Below, one piece after another: positions 37,038 through 51,197 of a stretch of DNA of 64,000 nt (its first letter is position 1; the number at the start of each line of letters is the position of its first letter). The notes below the pieces were generated by a model. The model was not told the origin of the DNA. It did no database searches and saw only the letters and a list, made by a program, of their open reading frames with translations. Source of the DNA: Entrophospora sp. SA101 (taxonomy: Eukaryota; Glomeromycota; Glomeromycetes; Entrophosporales; Entrophosporaceae); NCBI GenBank assembly GCA_958430865.1, contig CAUDNR010002779.1, positions 119,366-183,365 on the forward strand, read 5' to 3'. Both the position numbers and the translations under genes were made by a program.

Positions 37038-37578
37038 TTTTTTATATTTGCTATAAAATATTATTAATATTGATTATATATTTAAAAAGAAAAAAAAATC
37101 AAATGTTAATTACCAATTTTATTAATCGTATTACGTGATGACATGATGTTACATAATAATACACGTGGAAAAGTTTAAAATTTAAAATTTAAATAAAAAT
37201 TCCCTTTAACTTAAAGATAATAAAGTTCATATAAATATATTTGGAATTCTTAGCATGATCGACAATGATAAGGTGCAATACTGATCGGCAAGCCAGTTGA
37301 ATTACAAATTTTTGTTTCGTTTCACATGTCATCATTTTAATGGTTTGTTTTCTTCAATAGGAGGCATTTTGTGGTTTCAAATTTTGATACTGAAAAAAAA
37401 AAGAGGCATCGCAGAACTTTTTATTTAATTGCTTGAAAATGGTATTGAATTATGTTATCTAATCGATAACAGTTGCGAGAAGCGTGCAACATAAAATTAT
37501 TTCGGTAGATCAATCACATGCTGATTATAAATAATTTTTTTAAATAAATTTTAGTTAAGTTCAACAAGTTCAACTATA

Positions 37579-37700
37579 TTACCTATTCAACAAAGTCTTC
37601 TGAAGTCTACCATCTATCCCGATTCACATCAGGCTTTATTACTACACAAGCATCCTCTTCTTCAACTTTTAATTGGCCTTCAACTTCTGTTAGAAATTCA
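37579..37700 (-). pseudogene. Possible DDE-transposase relic, right-arm copy
   Basis: Reverse-complement copy of the relic at 10646-10767 carrying the same two in-frame stops. Confidence 0.3.
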
Positions 37701-38545
37701 CCTACATGAAGCTAATTATTGAAACTATGAATTTTTTTTAATAAATTGAACATTTTTCGATGGCACTGATATATTATAATATACTAATACCACGAGCATA
37801 CATTTATTTAGTATAGCATGATAGGTGTAGGTTGTGTAGTCCAGTAGCTAGTTTATGTCACAATTTTATATGTTATACAATTAGTATGATATTTCCATCT
37901 TATCCAAAAATTTAAATAAATTTCTTTGTCACAATAGATGAATCTTTGTTCGATTATTATGAATGGGATTTTGAAAATTCTGATGGAAGAGATTCGAAAG
38001 GTTTTGCATTTATTATGATCATATATTTAATTGTTTAAATAAAATTTTATCGATTAACACTTTATTATTTAGAATAATTCCAACAATTCTAATTCCAATG
38101 ACAGGGTATTAAAAGAAGAAATTGCATTATTCACGTCAGGGCTAATTAAATGCAAAGACCATAACTTACGTGACAACTCTTAAATAATGCTGTTTTGCAA
38201 AATTCCATCTGATATTTAGAACATGGCAGCCCGTGATACCAATCTGCTCATGCGAGAGCAATTCATTATGGAAAAAACCAGTCTTTTTAAATGCTGCCAT
38301 TTTATAGTAAATTTTACTATTTTTTGGTTTTATATATTTAATAAACAATATTTGATAATATTTTTATATATACAGACAGATCTTGTAAACTGGATGGTGA
38401 AATGTTCATGCAATGTTGGTAGTAGCACTACTGGGAGGAATAATGGGCTTGAGGCTTGTACAACAAGATCCATTCGACAAGGTATTTACTTCCATACACC
38501 CGAGACAATGATGCAATAAACGTAAATCGAATATTACAAATAACA

Positions 38546-38702
38546 ATAATAATAACAATAATAAGGCAAGAGCTGATAGAATTGATTTTTAAAGAAAAAG
38601 AACTTGAAATAAAATGTAAAGAATTAATTAGAGTTGGAACGTTAAAAGACTAGATATGAATTAGAGCTCAAGAAAAAAGAATTTGGACCAAGATTTAAAT
38701 AA
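38546..38702 (+). pseudogene. Decayed coiled-coil gene 3' end, right-arm copy
   Basis: Identical reverse-complement copy of the relic at 9644-9800, with the same frameshift. The decay therefore predates the duplication of the arms, or both arms derive from one sequence. Confidence 0.4.
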
Positions 38703-39387
38703 TAATAATTTTATTATGACACCATTTATTCCAAAAGATAGTTCCTCTTTAAATAATTAACGTTATCTCTGACCGAAATAAAAATTTTCGCGCAACATGA
38801 TAAAAAGTTTATTATATCAATTTTTAATTCAGATCATACAAGAAAATTCGTTCTATATAGCCATTGGACTATATGTGAACTTTGCATAAAAAGTGTGTTA
38901 ATATGCACTTTGATTACTGCCATACACAATTAAACTACCACGATTTCAAATAATTCTTCTTGCACTGGTCAATGTTAAATACTTTTGCAAAGTATTAGTA
39001 AATATTTTCTTTGCAAGTGTCCTGGAATTCTAAACACCCGCATTGTTCTCGAGCGAAGAGATAATTTTGAAGAAAAGTTTTATTCAATTACAATAGGGAA
39101 AATTCGGAAGAAAAGAATACGGCGCGCAGGACTTTATAACTTTTTGTTATTTTTTAAAAACCCAAAGTCAAAAACTTATGACTTGTAAGATCGGCAATTA
39201 CGGAGCTTTTCAGCCATAATGTGAAACAAGCATTCCGATTAATGTTACAACTATCACTTGGAATATTTTGGATTGGAGATCATACCTGCTTTGCATAATA
39301 AAAGTTTGAGATGTTTATCTCTTTAAAAGTTTCAAAAATCAGATAATGATTCTTTTTCTATTAAAAAGCTTTCCCATATAATTAATA

Positions 39388-39481
39388 GATGATGGCGGTG
39401 TGACTGTTATATATAACAATTATATGATATCATTATATTGTTGTAAAAAAATTTTTTTAATAACAGTCAAACGCCCATCAC
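39388..39481. mobile_element. Short fold-back element, right-arm copy
   Basis: Reverse-complement copy of the 94-base fold-back element at 8865-8958, with the same TA flanks. Confidence 0.5.
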
Positions 39482-42400
39482 TACATATGATTTCTTTAGA
39501 ATAAAACAGAAAGTCTTTGTTCTAGCTTGTTTGGTTATCGAGCCTTGTCATTTTATTTTATTTTTGGTGATTGTATTCATAACTTTAAACTACTATAACT
39601 TTTTTTTTTTCATATTAACACGATCTAAAACTTATTGTTAAGTTATGGCTAGAAAACTCTATCTTATTTGGGTTATTGAGACTTGGCATTTTAAAGATTT
39701 GGCATCATATTTGAAATTTGGCCGTGCTGCGCAACAAGAGGATGACTCGCGCCATATATGTAATATAAAAAATTATTTATAAACTCCCTTGTTAGATTTT
39801 TGTTAAACGATGAAAGTAAAGAACACTCGACAAAAAAAAAATCATCATCGTCCTAATTTGACTTAAACATCATGGAAATTGCAAGATTTCAAAATTTATC
39901 CATAAAAATTTTTTTACGGGAAAGATCTACCGAAAGCATGCTAATACTAACACTAATACAGAAATGGTACGAAATCTTTTTTAGTGAAAGAGCGCATTTT
40001 CCCGTAGGTTGGTTTTTTTGTACATACTAATAGAACACAAACGGAATTTATATTTCCCGCAAGTCCGTATTAGTATTATAATTAGTATTAGTATTAGTAT
40101 TAGTATTTGTATTCTGTATAATACATTTTCTGTACGGTAATTACCGGAAAACGTATTAATATTAATATGGAAAAACAGTAATCCTCCGTATGTTTTCCGG
40201 AATTATTTGTATTAGTAATAATAATAGTAATAGTAATAATAACAGGGAACTCCATTTGGTGTAGCATCATCAAAGAAAAAATATATTCAAAACAATAACT
40301 GATGCCTATAAAAGGCGCACATTTCCGTGTTAAATATGAGAACGGTACCGGCATGGAAACACTAATGAATCCATATTGATACTGAACATTACTAATAATA
40401 ATTAAACTGTGCGTACTTTATATACGGAAATAGCATGTTACTGACGATCCAATCAGACTGTAACAGTATAGTAAATTGTGAGTGTATCATAGATAGATAT
40501 TAATTACTTTATTGTTCTATCATACTTTTGGTTATAATAACGTGTTACGGCCACTGCTCGCGTTACTAACGTTATCGAAAAATAAATCAATATTAACAAT
40601 GTTAAAATCCTACTATATCTATTGTGTTACGATCGTGAATTCGCGTTACCTATATATCACCATATTATTATACAAAATCAGAGATCTCCTTGTTAGATAA
40701 ACAAAATAGCTGCTACATTTTGTTATTATTATTCCATTGATAAACATGAACAATACACAATTGCGCATTATAGTTATAAAATGTTGTTGATTGTTATAGT
40801 TGACGCCATTTAAATAAAGCCATCACTGGTATTAGTTTAGTGATTTGTTAATATTATTTTAAATTCCTCTAACTTACAATCGTTGTCACTTGTTACACAA
40901 TCCTGAAAGGAATTTAATTATTACAATCGAGATCACGTAGCATCATCAAAAACGATACTTTATTGATAAGCTCTTGATTTTGTTCATTATATATATAGTA
41001 TGGTATGCTTGCAATCAACTTCTTATTTCATTCCCTGTATAAAATATTTTGTAATATATATAAAAATAAATTAAAAAATATATATTTATTTTACAAGGGT
41101 TGTTATAATTTTGTCTCGATATATAAAATAGCTTAAATAAAGATATGTATTAGTATATTTTTTTATCAATTTATAAAAAAACATACCTACTATTTATATT
41201 ATATGATCTGCGTCCCTGCCCAACCCAAATAACAAGGGTAATAGTAAAGAGTAAAGTATCATACTCGAATAATAATAATGATGACAACATCAACTTTTGT
41301 TATACCAGCTAAAGTATAGGATAATTTGTAATTATTAATATTCTTGAATATGAATTATTTTTATCTAACGTTATTTTTTTTCTATTCGCATAGCCGATAA
41401 TAAAAGGCTTTGTCGCATTTTCACCAATGGCATTGAATTATGTTGAATGAAGGCACTGCTGTCGTCACCACCTATGATAATTAATAAAAGACATGGAAGT
41501 TCAGATCATTCATTACCTAGAAACTCGAAAATTTATTAATTATTGTAACGTAATTATGAGTTTAACAATTCCACCAATAATTATGTATATAATATATTAA
41601 AATCAATCGAGAAATATTGGTTGTATTAGCCTTATGAATTCATAAATACAGTCAGCGCCTGGAAGAAATATTGAATCTATGGTTTTTAAATATTAAACAT
41701 GTGAATTTTCATAATTCTAAATAATAATAATTAAATAAAAATCATAAAAATCGCCATCAACAAATAAAAGTTTGCTTTTTTTTTAAAAACTAAAAAAGTT
41801 GTAAAGAGTTTAAACCACAAAATGATGTTTTATTTATTTTTTTGTCATGTAGAATTTTCGAAAAACTATGTTCCAATTTCTGTGTTTATTGATGAAGATG
41901 ATGATGATATAGATTTTATAGATAATAATGAATAAAAATGAGGGTTTCCCGTATGTTTTGTTGTATGGAGACAAAAGCGTACACTTTCAGTATGCCACAT
42001 ATTTCGCACCTGTTACTCGCTTATTCCGTACCTTGTGTGAAAATTAAAAAAAGTGCAAATCGTATATAAGAAATACGCATTTATTTTTAGAACGTATCGG
42101 TGGTGGGTGGCATGTTGTTTTTTATAGCACACGTCTATAACGTTGAAGAAAATTGTATTTTTGGGTTATTATTATTATAATATAAGTGTATTTCAATGCT
42201 TTGAAAAAAGCCTTAAAAAATTTTTAATAAAAGTAAATATAGTAAATACGTATTTTAGTTATCCAGAGGAGGAGGGAGAGAATACCCACCCAATACATAA
42301 ACCACTACTAATGTAATAATTGCTTTAAATTATTGTTATTTAATTATTATTTATTATTATTATTATCATTATTATAATCAACCGATTAGTTGGTTTGTTT

Positions 42401-42554
42401 GAATGATTTCTACAATGATACTCTTTTTTTGTCGCGTCATTATTTTTACAATAACACGTCCCATACATACGTCAACGTACCAATCTATCATCGCATATCG
42501 CCTTAAAATTTAACTTGTATTTTTTTCTTTTAAAAAAGGCTTAGTACATAAATG

Positions 42555-42587
<33 letters not shown>

Positions 42588-45500
42588 AAATTAAATAGAT
42601 TTCCAAAATTCATTGAATGAATTAAAATTCTGATTGACATTATAATAATATCTGATATTGTTTCATTTAAAATAAAGTTATTACTAAATCAAGATTAAGA
42701 ACAAGATTTTCATAAACATATATGACTAAATATATATTCCACAAGATCCTTACTCAAATTCTGGGCCTTTCTTTTTTGTTTTGATTAAATAAAATTTTTT
42801 TGCATTGTTGAAATTTTAATCAATGACTATAATAATAATAAAGTAGCGTTAAATATGAAACCACTTAAAACGCTAAAAGACAAAGAAGAGCTTGACAAAG
42901 ATTGATTGGATCAAAAGAAATACGGATTTTCCCTTTTTGAAAAAACGAGAAAATAAAAAACTCGAATGACATCAGGTTAATCTCAAATGATGTTGGATAA
43001 ATTAAGTTAAGTACAATGAAACGAAAACATTTATACAGCATATTAGTATAACATACTCTGCCTTTTTGCTACTAGCATTTTCTCAAAAAAAATTTTCAGG
43101 CTTATCAGATTGCCAAATTCCTTTAACAGTTATTATTATTATTAATATAGTTACAATAATTACAATAATATAACAATAATTAAAAAATTACCAAAATTAC
43201 CAATGATCTGCATAGTTGTAAAAAAAAAACTTTTAAATTAGAGGAAGGGAAGCTGTTCGAGAAATCTGTTCCGGATAATATCCGGTTGTCTTATTATTGT
43301 TGTTGTTGTTGTTATTTAGTCAAATGATACCCAACCGGATTTGATTTTATTATTTTTTTCCGGTTTAAATCACACGATTTACAGATCATTGCTTATTGTG
43401 ATTAATTAAATATTCAAAAAAGTTGTTTAATAGGCGTTGATGGATAATACAAAATCGTGATCCAATTTAACATCTTCGAGGCTTATTATTCATGCAGTTT
43501 TCTCACTCGGGGAAGGGTAGAAATAGAAGATACACGATATTTTTGGATCATCGTATAATGCATGGGGGGTCATTTAGCTACGTAGATGACAACCATGACA
43601 ACTGGTCGATTCATATATATAAGATAGAGCACGATGACTATCCCAATATCAGCATGTATGTGAACACATTTGTGTTTATTTGTATAGGAAGCCAAGGCTA
43701 ACGGTTGGTGCAACACGGAAACCAATTATGAGTTCAAGAGTTTAAAAACAAATTACACATTGTTTATTTATTTATGATTTTTAGAAAATTAATTATTCTT
43801 TTTTTTTTAAAAAAACCCCAACAAATATTTACGCGTTCTTAATTCTTTTATTAATTGGATTTATTTACCTTTTAATATTGTTAGCATTTAAGGTTAATAA
43901 GTGATGTTAAAATGGTAAAATGCAAAATAATAAATTAGACACGAAATCTCCCTCATCCTCATCCTTCATCCTCGTCCTCATTATCATTCTCGTCCTCGTC
44001 CTCATCCCTAATCACACGCTCTTTCTCCTATTCATCCATTCAAAGGCTATCTGCAAACTCTAAAAAGAGTGTATTAAACCAAAAATCGTAGAACACATAT
44101 CTGGTGTATATATATGCAGCATGCATTTTTCGATCGTTGAATCATGTGAACTTTAATAAAACTTTAAAACCATTTAGACTTTTAAATGGAAATTTGTGGT
44201 ACATTATATTTATCCAAATAAATAGTCAATAAAGAGCAAATGTGTGGGTGTGAGTGAGAACGGGTGGGCAAAAGAGGAAAATATTTAATGATAGCATGTA
44301 ATAAATAATAATAAATGGCAAAAATTTAAGATATGATATAACTACCAATGTTCATCAATTATACACACATGCAAATGTTATAATAATATATTCTCTCTCT
44401 CTCTCACTCACACTCCCTCTATAATACACTCCGCATTATCATCATCGTAAATGAAACCTTTTACAATATGGCGCTGTTTTAAAATACGCCCAAAAAAAAA
44501 AAAAAATTACATGGATATGAAAAAAATATAAAAAGATTTATCCTCAACTGTAACAAAACAAAATAATATTAACTTTATTTTTTGGTTGTCCGTCTCGCCC
44601 ATTATTATTTAAACTCTTGACTAATTAACCAAAATCTAAAATCATTAAATAGGCGAAACATTTCTAAAACTAATAAAACTTTAATAATTACTTGGCTTAT
44701 AATATATACTATAATAACCTGCATGAAAGATTTTTTATTGTATTAATATGGAAAGTTGTTGTGTTTTGTGTTAACGGAATTAACGATTTAAAGTAAAAAA
44801 TTTCGAAAAAGGATTTTTCTGTTATAAACAAATATAATAATATAAATAAATAATAACAATAACTATTATTGTGCAAACAAAAAATTTTACACAAGAATTT
44901 TTTTCTTTGAAATCTTTTTTCCATGATCTTTTTTCCGGACGCTTTTTTTGAAAAAAGAACCTTGTTTGTAAGAAATATTACACACACTCACACTCACACT
45001 ATATAAAACTCAAATCCCGGAATTTTTTACTTATATACCTAAATCTGGATACAATTCAAACTAAAACCTTTTTGACAAACATAATAATAATAATAATAAT
45101 AATAATTATAATTATAATTAAAAACGGAGAGCGGAAAGACAAAAAAAGGGAATGCGGGGTTGAAAAGAAAAGGCCGATCATAACGACACAATGAATTTTT
45201 TGAATTCAGAAACACATACAATGGATTTTTGAAGAGTGTTCTTGTTTAGTTTAAAAAATGTGTTGATGAATGGACTCTCTCGGTTATTTAATTAATTACT
45301 AATTAGTTAATTATTAATAGTAATAATATCATTAATTACTATAATTGCTACTACGATAAGACTTGATAGCATTTAGTGTTAAAAGTGTAAAACAATCTAA
45401 TTTGATCGTGAAAAAAAAAATTTTTTTGTTTAAAATTAAAAAATTTACATATATTAATAATATTAATAATGGGAATGAATGAATATTAATGGGAATGATG

Positions 45501-46102
45501 GGAATATTTATTTTTGTTAAAATAAAATGACGATTATTATTTGTTTGTAAAAATTCTCTCGGTTATTGATAATTTGGATATTACCAATCAGTTGTTATGG
45601 AGTACGTGTCTCTATCACTCATTCCCACTCACTCTCACACTCCAACCAAACTAGACCAATCCAAACCAATTCAATTCCCAATTCAATTCCCAATTCAATC
45701 CAAAAAATGACAACGGCTTTTTCTTTTTTTATTCATCCTAATATGAATTTCTCGCCTATTTCTAAATTTTGCATTCTCCCTATCTATAGGCAATCAATAT
45801 CCTAAGACTATTAGAAATTGCCATACAAAGCATTTTTCAATTGTTTTTTTTTTTAAATTAATTAATTTACTAATTAATTCCTTCTTCTTCTTCTTTTTGC
45901 TTTATTCATTAATTTTTTTTATTTACTATTTCCATATTGCTTTGCTGGTTGTTTATTTTTCCTATCCCATTCATTCGATTGTGTTATTCTCTATTACAAT
46001 TTCCTCCATTAAGTAAACTCCGTATTGAGCCCATATTATTGCATCACTTCCTAATTTGGTAGATAAAAAATAAAATTTGAAAACGTATTACATATTCCAC
46101 AT

Positions 46103-46148
<46 letters not shown>

Positions 46149-48345
46149 TTAATCATCGTAGTAATAAACATCTCCGCAATCATCACAATCAATTCCCTTC
46201 GTCTATTTTACATACTTTATATTATTAATTCAGTGTGGTTGTGGTGGTGATGATCATCTTTGCAGTTATTATACTATTATTATTATCACTAATATTACTG
46301 AATTGTTATAATTAGTTATTCATTATGAGAAAAAGAACAAATCGATGGAATAAAGAGGCAGGGATGGGGGAAAAAGAAAGAATATTGGTAATGATAATTA
46401 TGGTTATTTGTGGTATGATTTTAATAGTAATTACGATTATGGTCATCTGTCAATAGTTATTATTAAACATACCAAAATGATCATGCGATTGTAATCATAA
46501 CTGTTAATTAATTGACTGTCACCTTTTTTTTTTTTTTTTTTTTCTAGTTTTTCCTAAATGGAACAAAATATTAGGCAATCAGTTTTGAAAAAAGTATCCT
46601 ATTAATTTGTTTGTCATTTACATATATGGTAGATAAATAATTGAAATTTTTTTTAAAGTAATGTTACACTAACACTCAAACACACACACAAAATTTCGAA
46701 TGTTTCTTGCTTTGAATACAATTTTTTTATGATTTCACATGATTTAATTAAAAATATTAGATATCAATCAACATCAAGTATATTGTTGTTCTCATTTAAC
46801 CAACAAAATAAATCATCATCCACCACTCACTCACCCTCTCTCTCGCTCGCTCAACTAATCAATCGCTTATTAATTATGAATCATTATTAGAGTGTAAAAT
46901 TAAACTGTCAAATGTTTAATTAGTGATTAATTAAATTAATTAACCACGAATTAATTAATTAATTAATTAACGAACACACCACTAATTAATTAAAATACAT
47001 AGCCTAATTAATCAATAATAGTAATTAGCATTAATATAATAATTTTGTTTTTGTAACAAATACACTACTATTAATAATTTTTGTGAATTAAGTAAAAATA
47101 TAAAGGTTTTAATTAATTAATTTAATTTCTAATCAAATCACCTTGCTATTTAATAACGGCGGTAACAAGCAGCGTCATGATCCGAGCATTAACGCTGTGT
47201 TTTTGTTTTTATTTTACCAAGATGATAAAAATGGTAATTTTTTATTATTTTTTTTTTTTTTTTGAATTAATAAAATTAATAAAATTAATAATAAGTTGGT
47301 GTAACATTGCTTAATATATTTATTTATTGTACTATTTTATTATGACATTTTAGCATAAAATTGAAATTGATTGTTATAGATTCTAATACAGTATAGCGGT
47401 TTAAAGCTCTTTGTTTCTTCTTCTTTATTCTCCCAACACAATCTAAAGAATGAATGGTGGGTGGATCAATTGGTTTTTTATTCTATTATTCTATCTATAC
47501 ATATCATATCGAATCATTCGTACATATATATATACTCCGTATACATAAATGTCAATCAAAGAGCAAAAGAAAAGGCACACTCACTCTCTCGGAAGTTTGG
47601 CACATTCATGCGGACAATCTTTTTTTATAAAAAATCTTATTAAACCAATAAATTTCCTGTTAAATTATAGAAATTTTAGAATTCCTGAATAACATGACCA
47701 AATAATAAAGTATCATGACAACAATAATAATAATCGAAATTTGATTGATTTATTGATTGATTGATTGATTCCGAATGTTTTGTTTGTTTTCGTTGATGGT
47801 CGGTTGATTGATTGATTGGTTTAAGAAATTTATTAATTTTAATTAAATCATTAATTATCGCAAAGAAATTATTTAATTGCTATTTAATTAATTGATTAAT
47901 TGGGCGCGGCGGCGATGTTGGTGTTGTTGGTGTTTGTGGAGAGGAGAAAGAAGCATGCAAATTCTGGCAAATTTAATAAAAATGGTTTAAGAGAAAAATT
48001 ATAAATTATAAAATGTATGATTAAATCATTTTTACATTCACTTAAGTTGTTTTGTTATTCTATTATTTTGATTATTTTATTTTAAACTTGTGAAAAAACA
48101 CGTGGAAATTTTACTATTTTTCTTCTTGTAATAATAATATTAAATTATTTCTAAATATACAAATTGATTTCCTAAATAAAGTTAACAATTAATATTCTCT
48201 CAAAATAACAAAGTTCCCTCGATAATAAATCGGTATTTACCTTTGCACTAAAAAATAAATGTCATGGATCATATTACTAAGCATTATTTCCTTTTGACCT
48301 TTGCAAGTAACTAACAAGTTTCTAATAATTCCTAATTATTATTGT
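39482..48345. other. Non-coding AT-rich region, right arm
   Basis: Mirror image of 1-8864 with the same content, including the microsatellite (as CA repeats at 46106-46145) and the ACTAAT array (about 40081-40105). No supported gene. Confidence 0.6.
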
Positions 48346-49188
48346 GATTTACAAAATTAGGAATTGAATAGTTTTTTTTTTTTTTTTTTTGTGTTTAAAA
48401 CGGAATTATAACACAACGAAATATCATTGGAATGACAACGAAAAATCTAAAACTAAAGGAAAATTTTCTGTCCCAAACCAAATAAAACATTATTATTTAT
48501 TACTAAATATATAAAATAATTTTAATATTATTATTATTATGGTTTTCTATTTAATTAGTAATTGGGTAACAATGTTTTTTCTTCAAATAATAAATTTTTT
48601 AAAGAATCAATTAATTTGTAAATTATTATTATTTATTATTAGTATTATTTATTTTATTATCATTATAATTTATCATATTATAAACATTCATACAATAAAT
48701 TATATTTCCCAATAAAATTGTTACCTCCTGATATTATTTTTTTATTATAAAATTTGACTGTTACACAAGCAAGCCAATAAATTAATTTCACTATTCTATA
48801 GTATAAGCTGCTTGCTGTCTTTTTTATATTACTATTGTAAATAAAAAAGTTTATTTTAAAACTATTTTAATTTATACACGAGTAAATTAAAAAAAAATAA
48901 TATAAAGGGAACAAATATTTTAACTTTCAGTTTTTTTCTTTCAATTTTTTTTTTAAAAATTTAGTCTAAAAAAACTATTATAATAACAATATAAATAACT
49001 AACATAACACACATATATAAATAAATCTATAAGAACTATTATAAAACATATATATAAAAAAATAATCTATAAGAATTATTTTTATCATTTATATATATAT
49101 ATATATATATATATACGAAAAAAATCAAAAAAAAACTCTCGAAATAAAAAGCATCATTTTTTGATCCAAAAAAAAAAAAAAAAAGAAA
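48346..49188. other. Upstream region of the cyclin gene
   Basis: First sequence outside the visible palindrome. It is AT-rich with poly-T/poly-A runs, ATT-repeat tracts and an (AT)n run at about 49090-49115. No gene is supported. It probably holds the cyclin promoter and 5' leader. Confidence 0.5.
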
Positions 49189-50411
49189 ATGTCAAATATT
49201 TTGCTTAAAAATTTGGTTGACGGTCCCATTACACCTCAGATGATTGGTAAATATTTCTTTTTCCTTTTTGCTATTTGATCTTCAATTCAAAATCCAAATC
49301 AAATCATAAATTAATAATTATCTTTTAAAAATATATTTTATAGTGTATGTAACTCAAAAAGCAACTTCGGTTATTCCTTGCGATTCAATGCTTTCTTTAT
49401 CGTCGTCGTCGTCATCGTCAACACTTTCAAATTCAAATTCTAATCATAAATCTAACAATAAGAATAATAATAACAATAAGAAGAACAACAACAATAAGAA
49501 GAACAACAACAATAAGAATTTAAATCAATCATCTTCAGCTTCATCTTTATCAATAAACACCGATAACAATCATGTTCATCATATTCATCATGATGAAGAC
49601 CTTCAACTTTTACCACCCTTACAAAATTTCATACAACGTCTAGTAACAAGATCAAGCGTTTCAACTGCTACCTTTTTAACCACTATAATTTATCTGGATC
49701 GTTTAAAAAAGAAATTGCCTAAACTCGCTAGAGGTAAAATTTCTTATCCCTCGCTATTTTTGTGATTGTTCACGTGATTTAGTTAAAAGTTATCTGCATC
49801 ACGTGTTATTTATGTGGCTGTGCTAATCTATTTATTTTTATTTTTTTATAGGCATGCATTGCACTCGTCATCGAGTATTTTTAGCTATTTTAATAGTTGC
49901 ATCGTATGTTTCTATTTTTATTTTCATTTATCTTTTAGAAAAAAAAAAAAAAAAAAAAAAGGTTATTTACTAATTAAATTTTCTCTTCTTTTTTAAATAT
50001 AGAAAATATTTAAATGATTCATCTCCAAGAAATAAATATTGGGCAAGGTTCTCAAGTGTCTATTCCGTCAATAAAGTTAATTTAATGGAGAGACAATTGC
50101 TTACTTTGTTAGACTATGATCTTAGAGTAACAGAGGCTGAGTTATTATTACACTTGAGTCCATTCTTGAAATCGCCTTCTCTCTCAACATCATATAATAA
50201 TAACAGTACCGGTAATACGCTGATAAATACACTAAAATTACCTTATCCAATTAATGGTAATCTTAACAATAACAATAATTTGGATAATCTTGATAATCAT
50301 ACTATTAATAACAGTAATGAATACATTCAAAGAGCTCGCTCCTATCCTCAAATATCTATACCAAAATCTTTGCCACTTTCCATGTATGATAATGACAATA
50401 ATATGAACACA

Positions 50412-50449
<38 letters not shown>

Positions 50450-51197
50450 CAATGTATTTTCATCTCCATCATCGTATCAACCTTTAATTATTGATAATAA
50501 CAACAATTATAATTATAATGATGACAATGATGATGCAATGAACACTGATGAAGATGATGAATTTTTACCAAACACCAACAATGTCAACACCGTTATTAAC
50601 GATAATTCATTTTCAAATTTCTCTCAAAATATTGATCAACATCAAACAAAAGATCAATTTGGCAGAAGACTTTCCTCAACTTCTACATGTTCATCATCCT
50701 CCACCTCTTCCATAACAACTCCTACATCTGTTCCAACAGCGTTTCAAAATAATAGTAATAATTTACTTTTACAACAACAATTAAATAATTTACAATTATT
50801 ACAATTACAATTAAATTTGTTTAATAAACAACCTGACATTCCTTCAATTCCTTCAATAATCACACCAACTTCAACTAGTTATCTCCAATCCCAACATCAA
50901 TTAAATCAAAATTCACATAGCCATCATCATCATCATTATCAACAACAATCTTCGTTCCAACCACCACCATTAAAATCTCTTTTATCTGACGCTGGCGCGG
51001 ATAATTATTTTGGTTCCTCTGATTTTAATAATAATAATCACAACCAAATTCATCACGGTCATTACAATTACAACCTTCCCATTTTAAATGTTAATAATCA
51101 CAATAACAATAATAATTTTCATCAACATTACAATCATATAATTTTACCAAATCCTGTTAACACCACCACCACTACAAATGTCTCTTACATGGAATAA
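49189..51197 (+). CDS. Pcl/Pho80-type cyclin
   Basis: Four exons (49189-49246, 49344-49733, 49852-49903, 50003-51197) give 1695 bases and 564 residues. After an asparagine/serine-rich leader, the cyclin box (about residues 110-225) reads PLQNFIQRLVTRSSVSTATF, then TTIIYLDRLKKKLP, HRVFLAILIVASKYLND, YWARFSSVYSVNKVNLMERQ and LLTLLDYDLRVTEAEL. The YLDRL and ASKYLND...N-x-YWA signatures match the Pcl1/Pcl2/Pcl9 group that binds the Pho85-type CDK in G1 and morphogenesis. The remaining half is low-complexity with poly-N, poly-Q and histidine tracts, longer than in yeast Pcl proteins. Some of these tracts are AAT/AAC repeats that may vary in length between strains. The partner kinase is not in this window. 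Confidence 0.88.

Larger units (their letters stand above)
30285..48345 (-). repeat. Right arm of giant inverted repeat
   Basis: This is the reverse-complement copy of 1-18764. It is 703 bases shorter because it has one rather than two copies of a segment in the GCLM gene. The outer edge at 48345 is set only by the window start in the other arm. Sequence from 48346 onward is not repeated within the window. Confidence 0.95.

Noticed and set aside
49343..49765. 140-codon frame as an independent gene
   Set aside because: It is exon 2 of the cyclin gene plus intron read-through. The cyclin box is continuous only when the four exons are joined.
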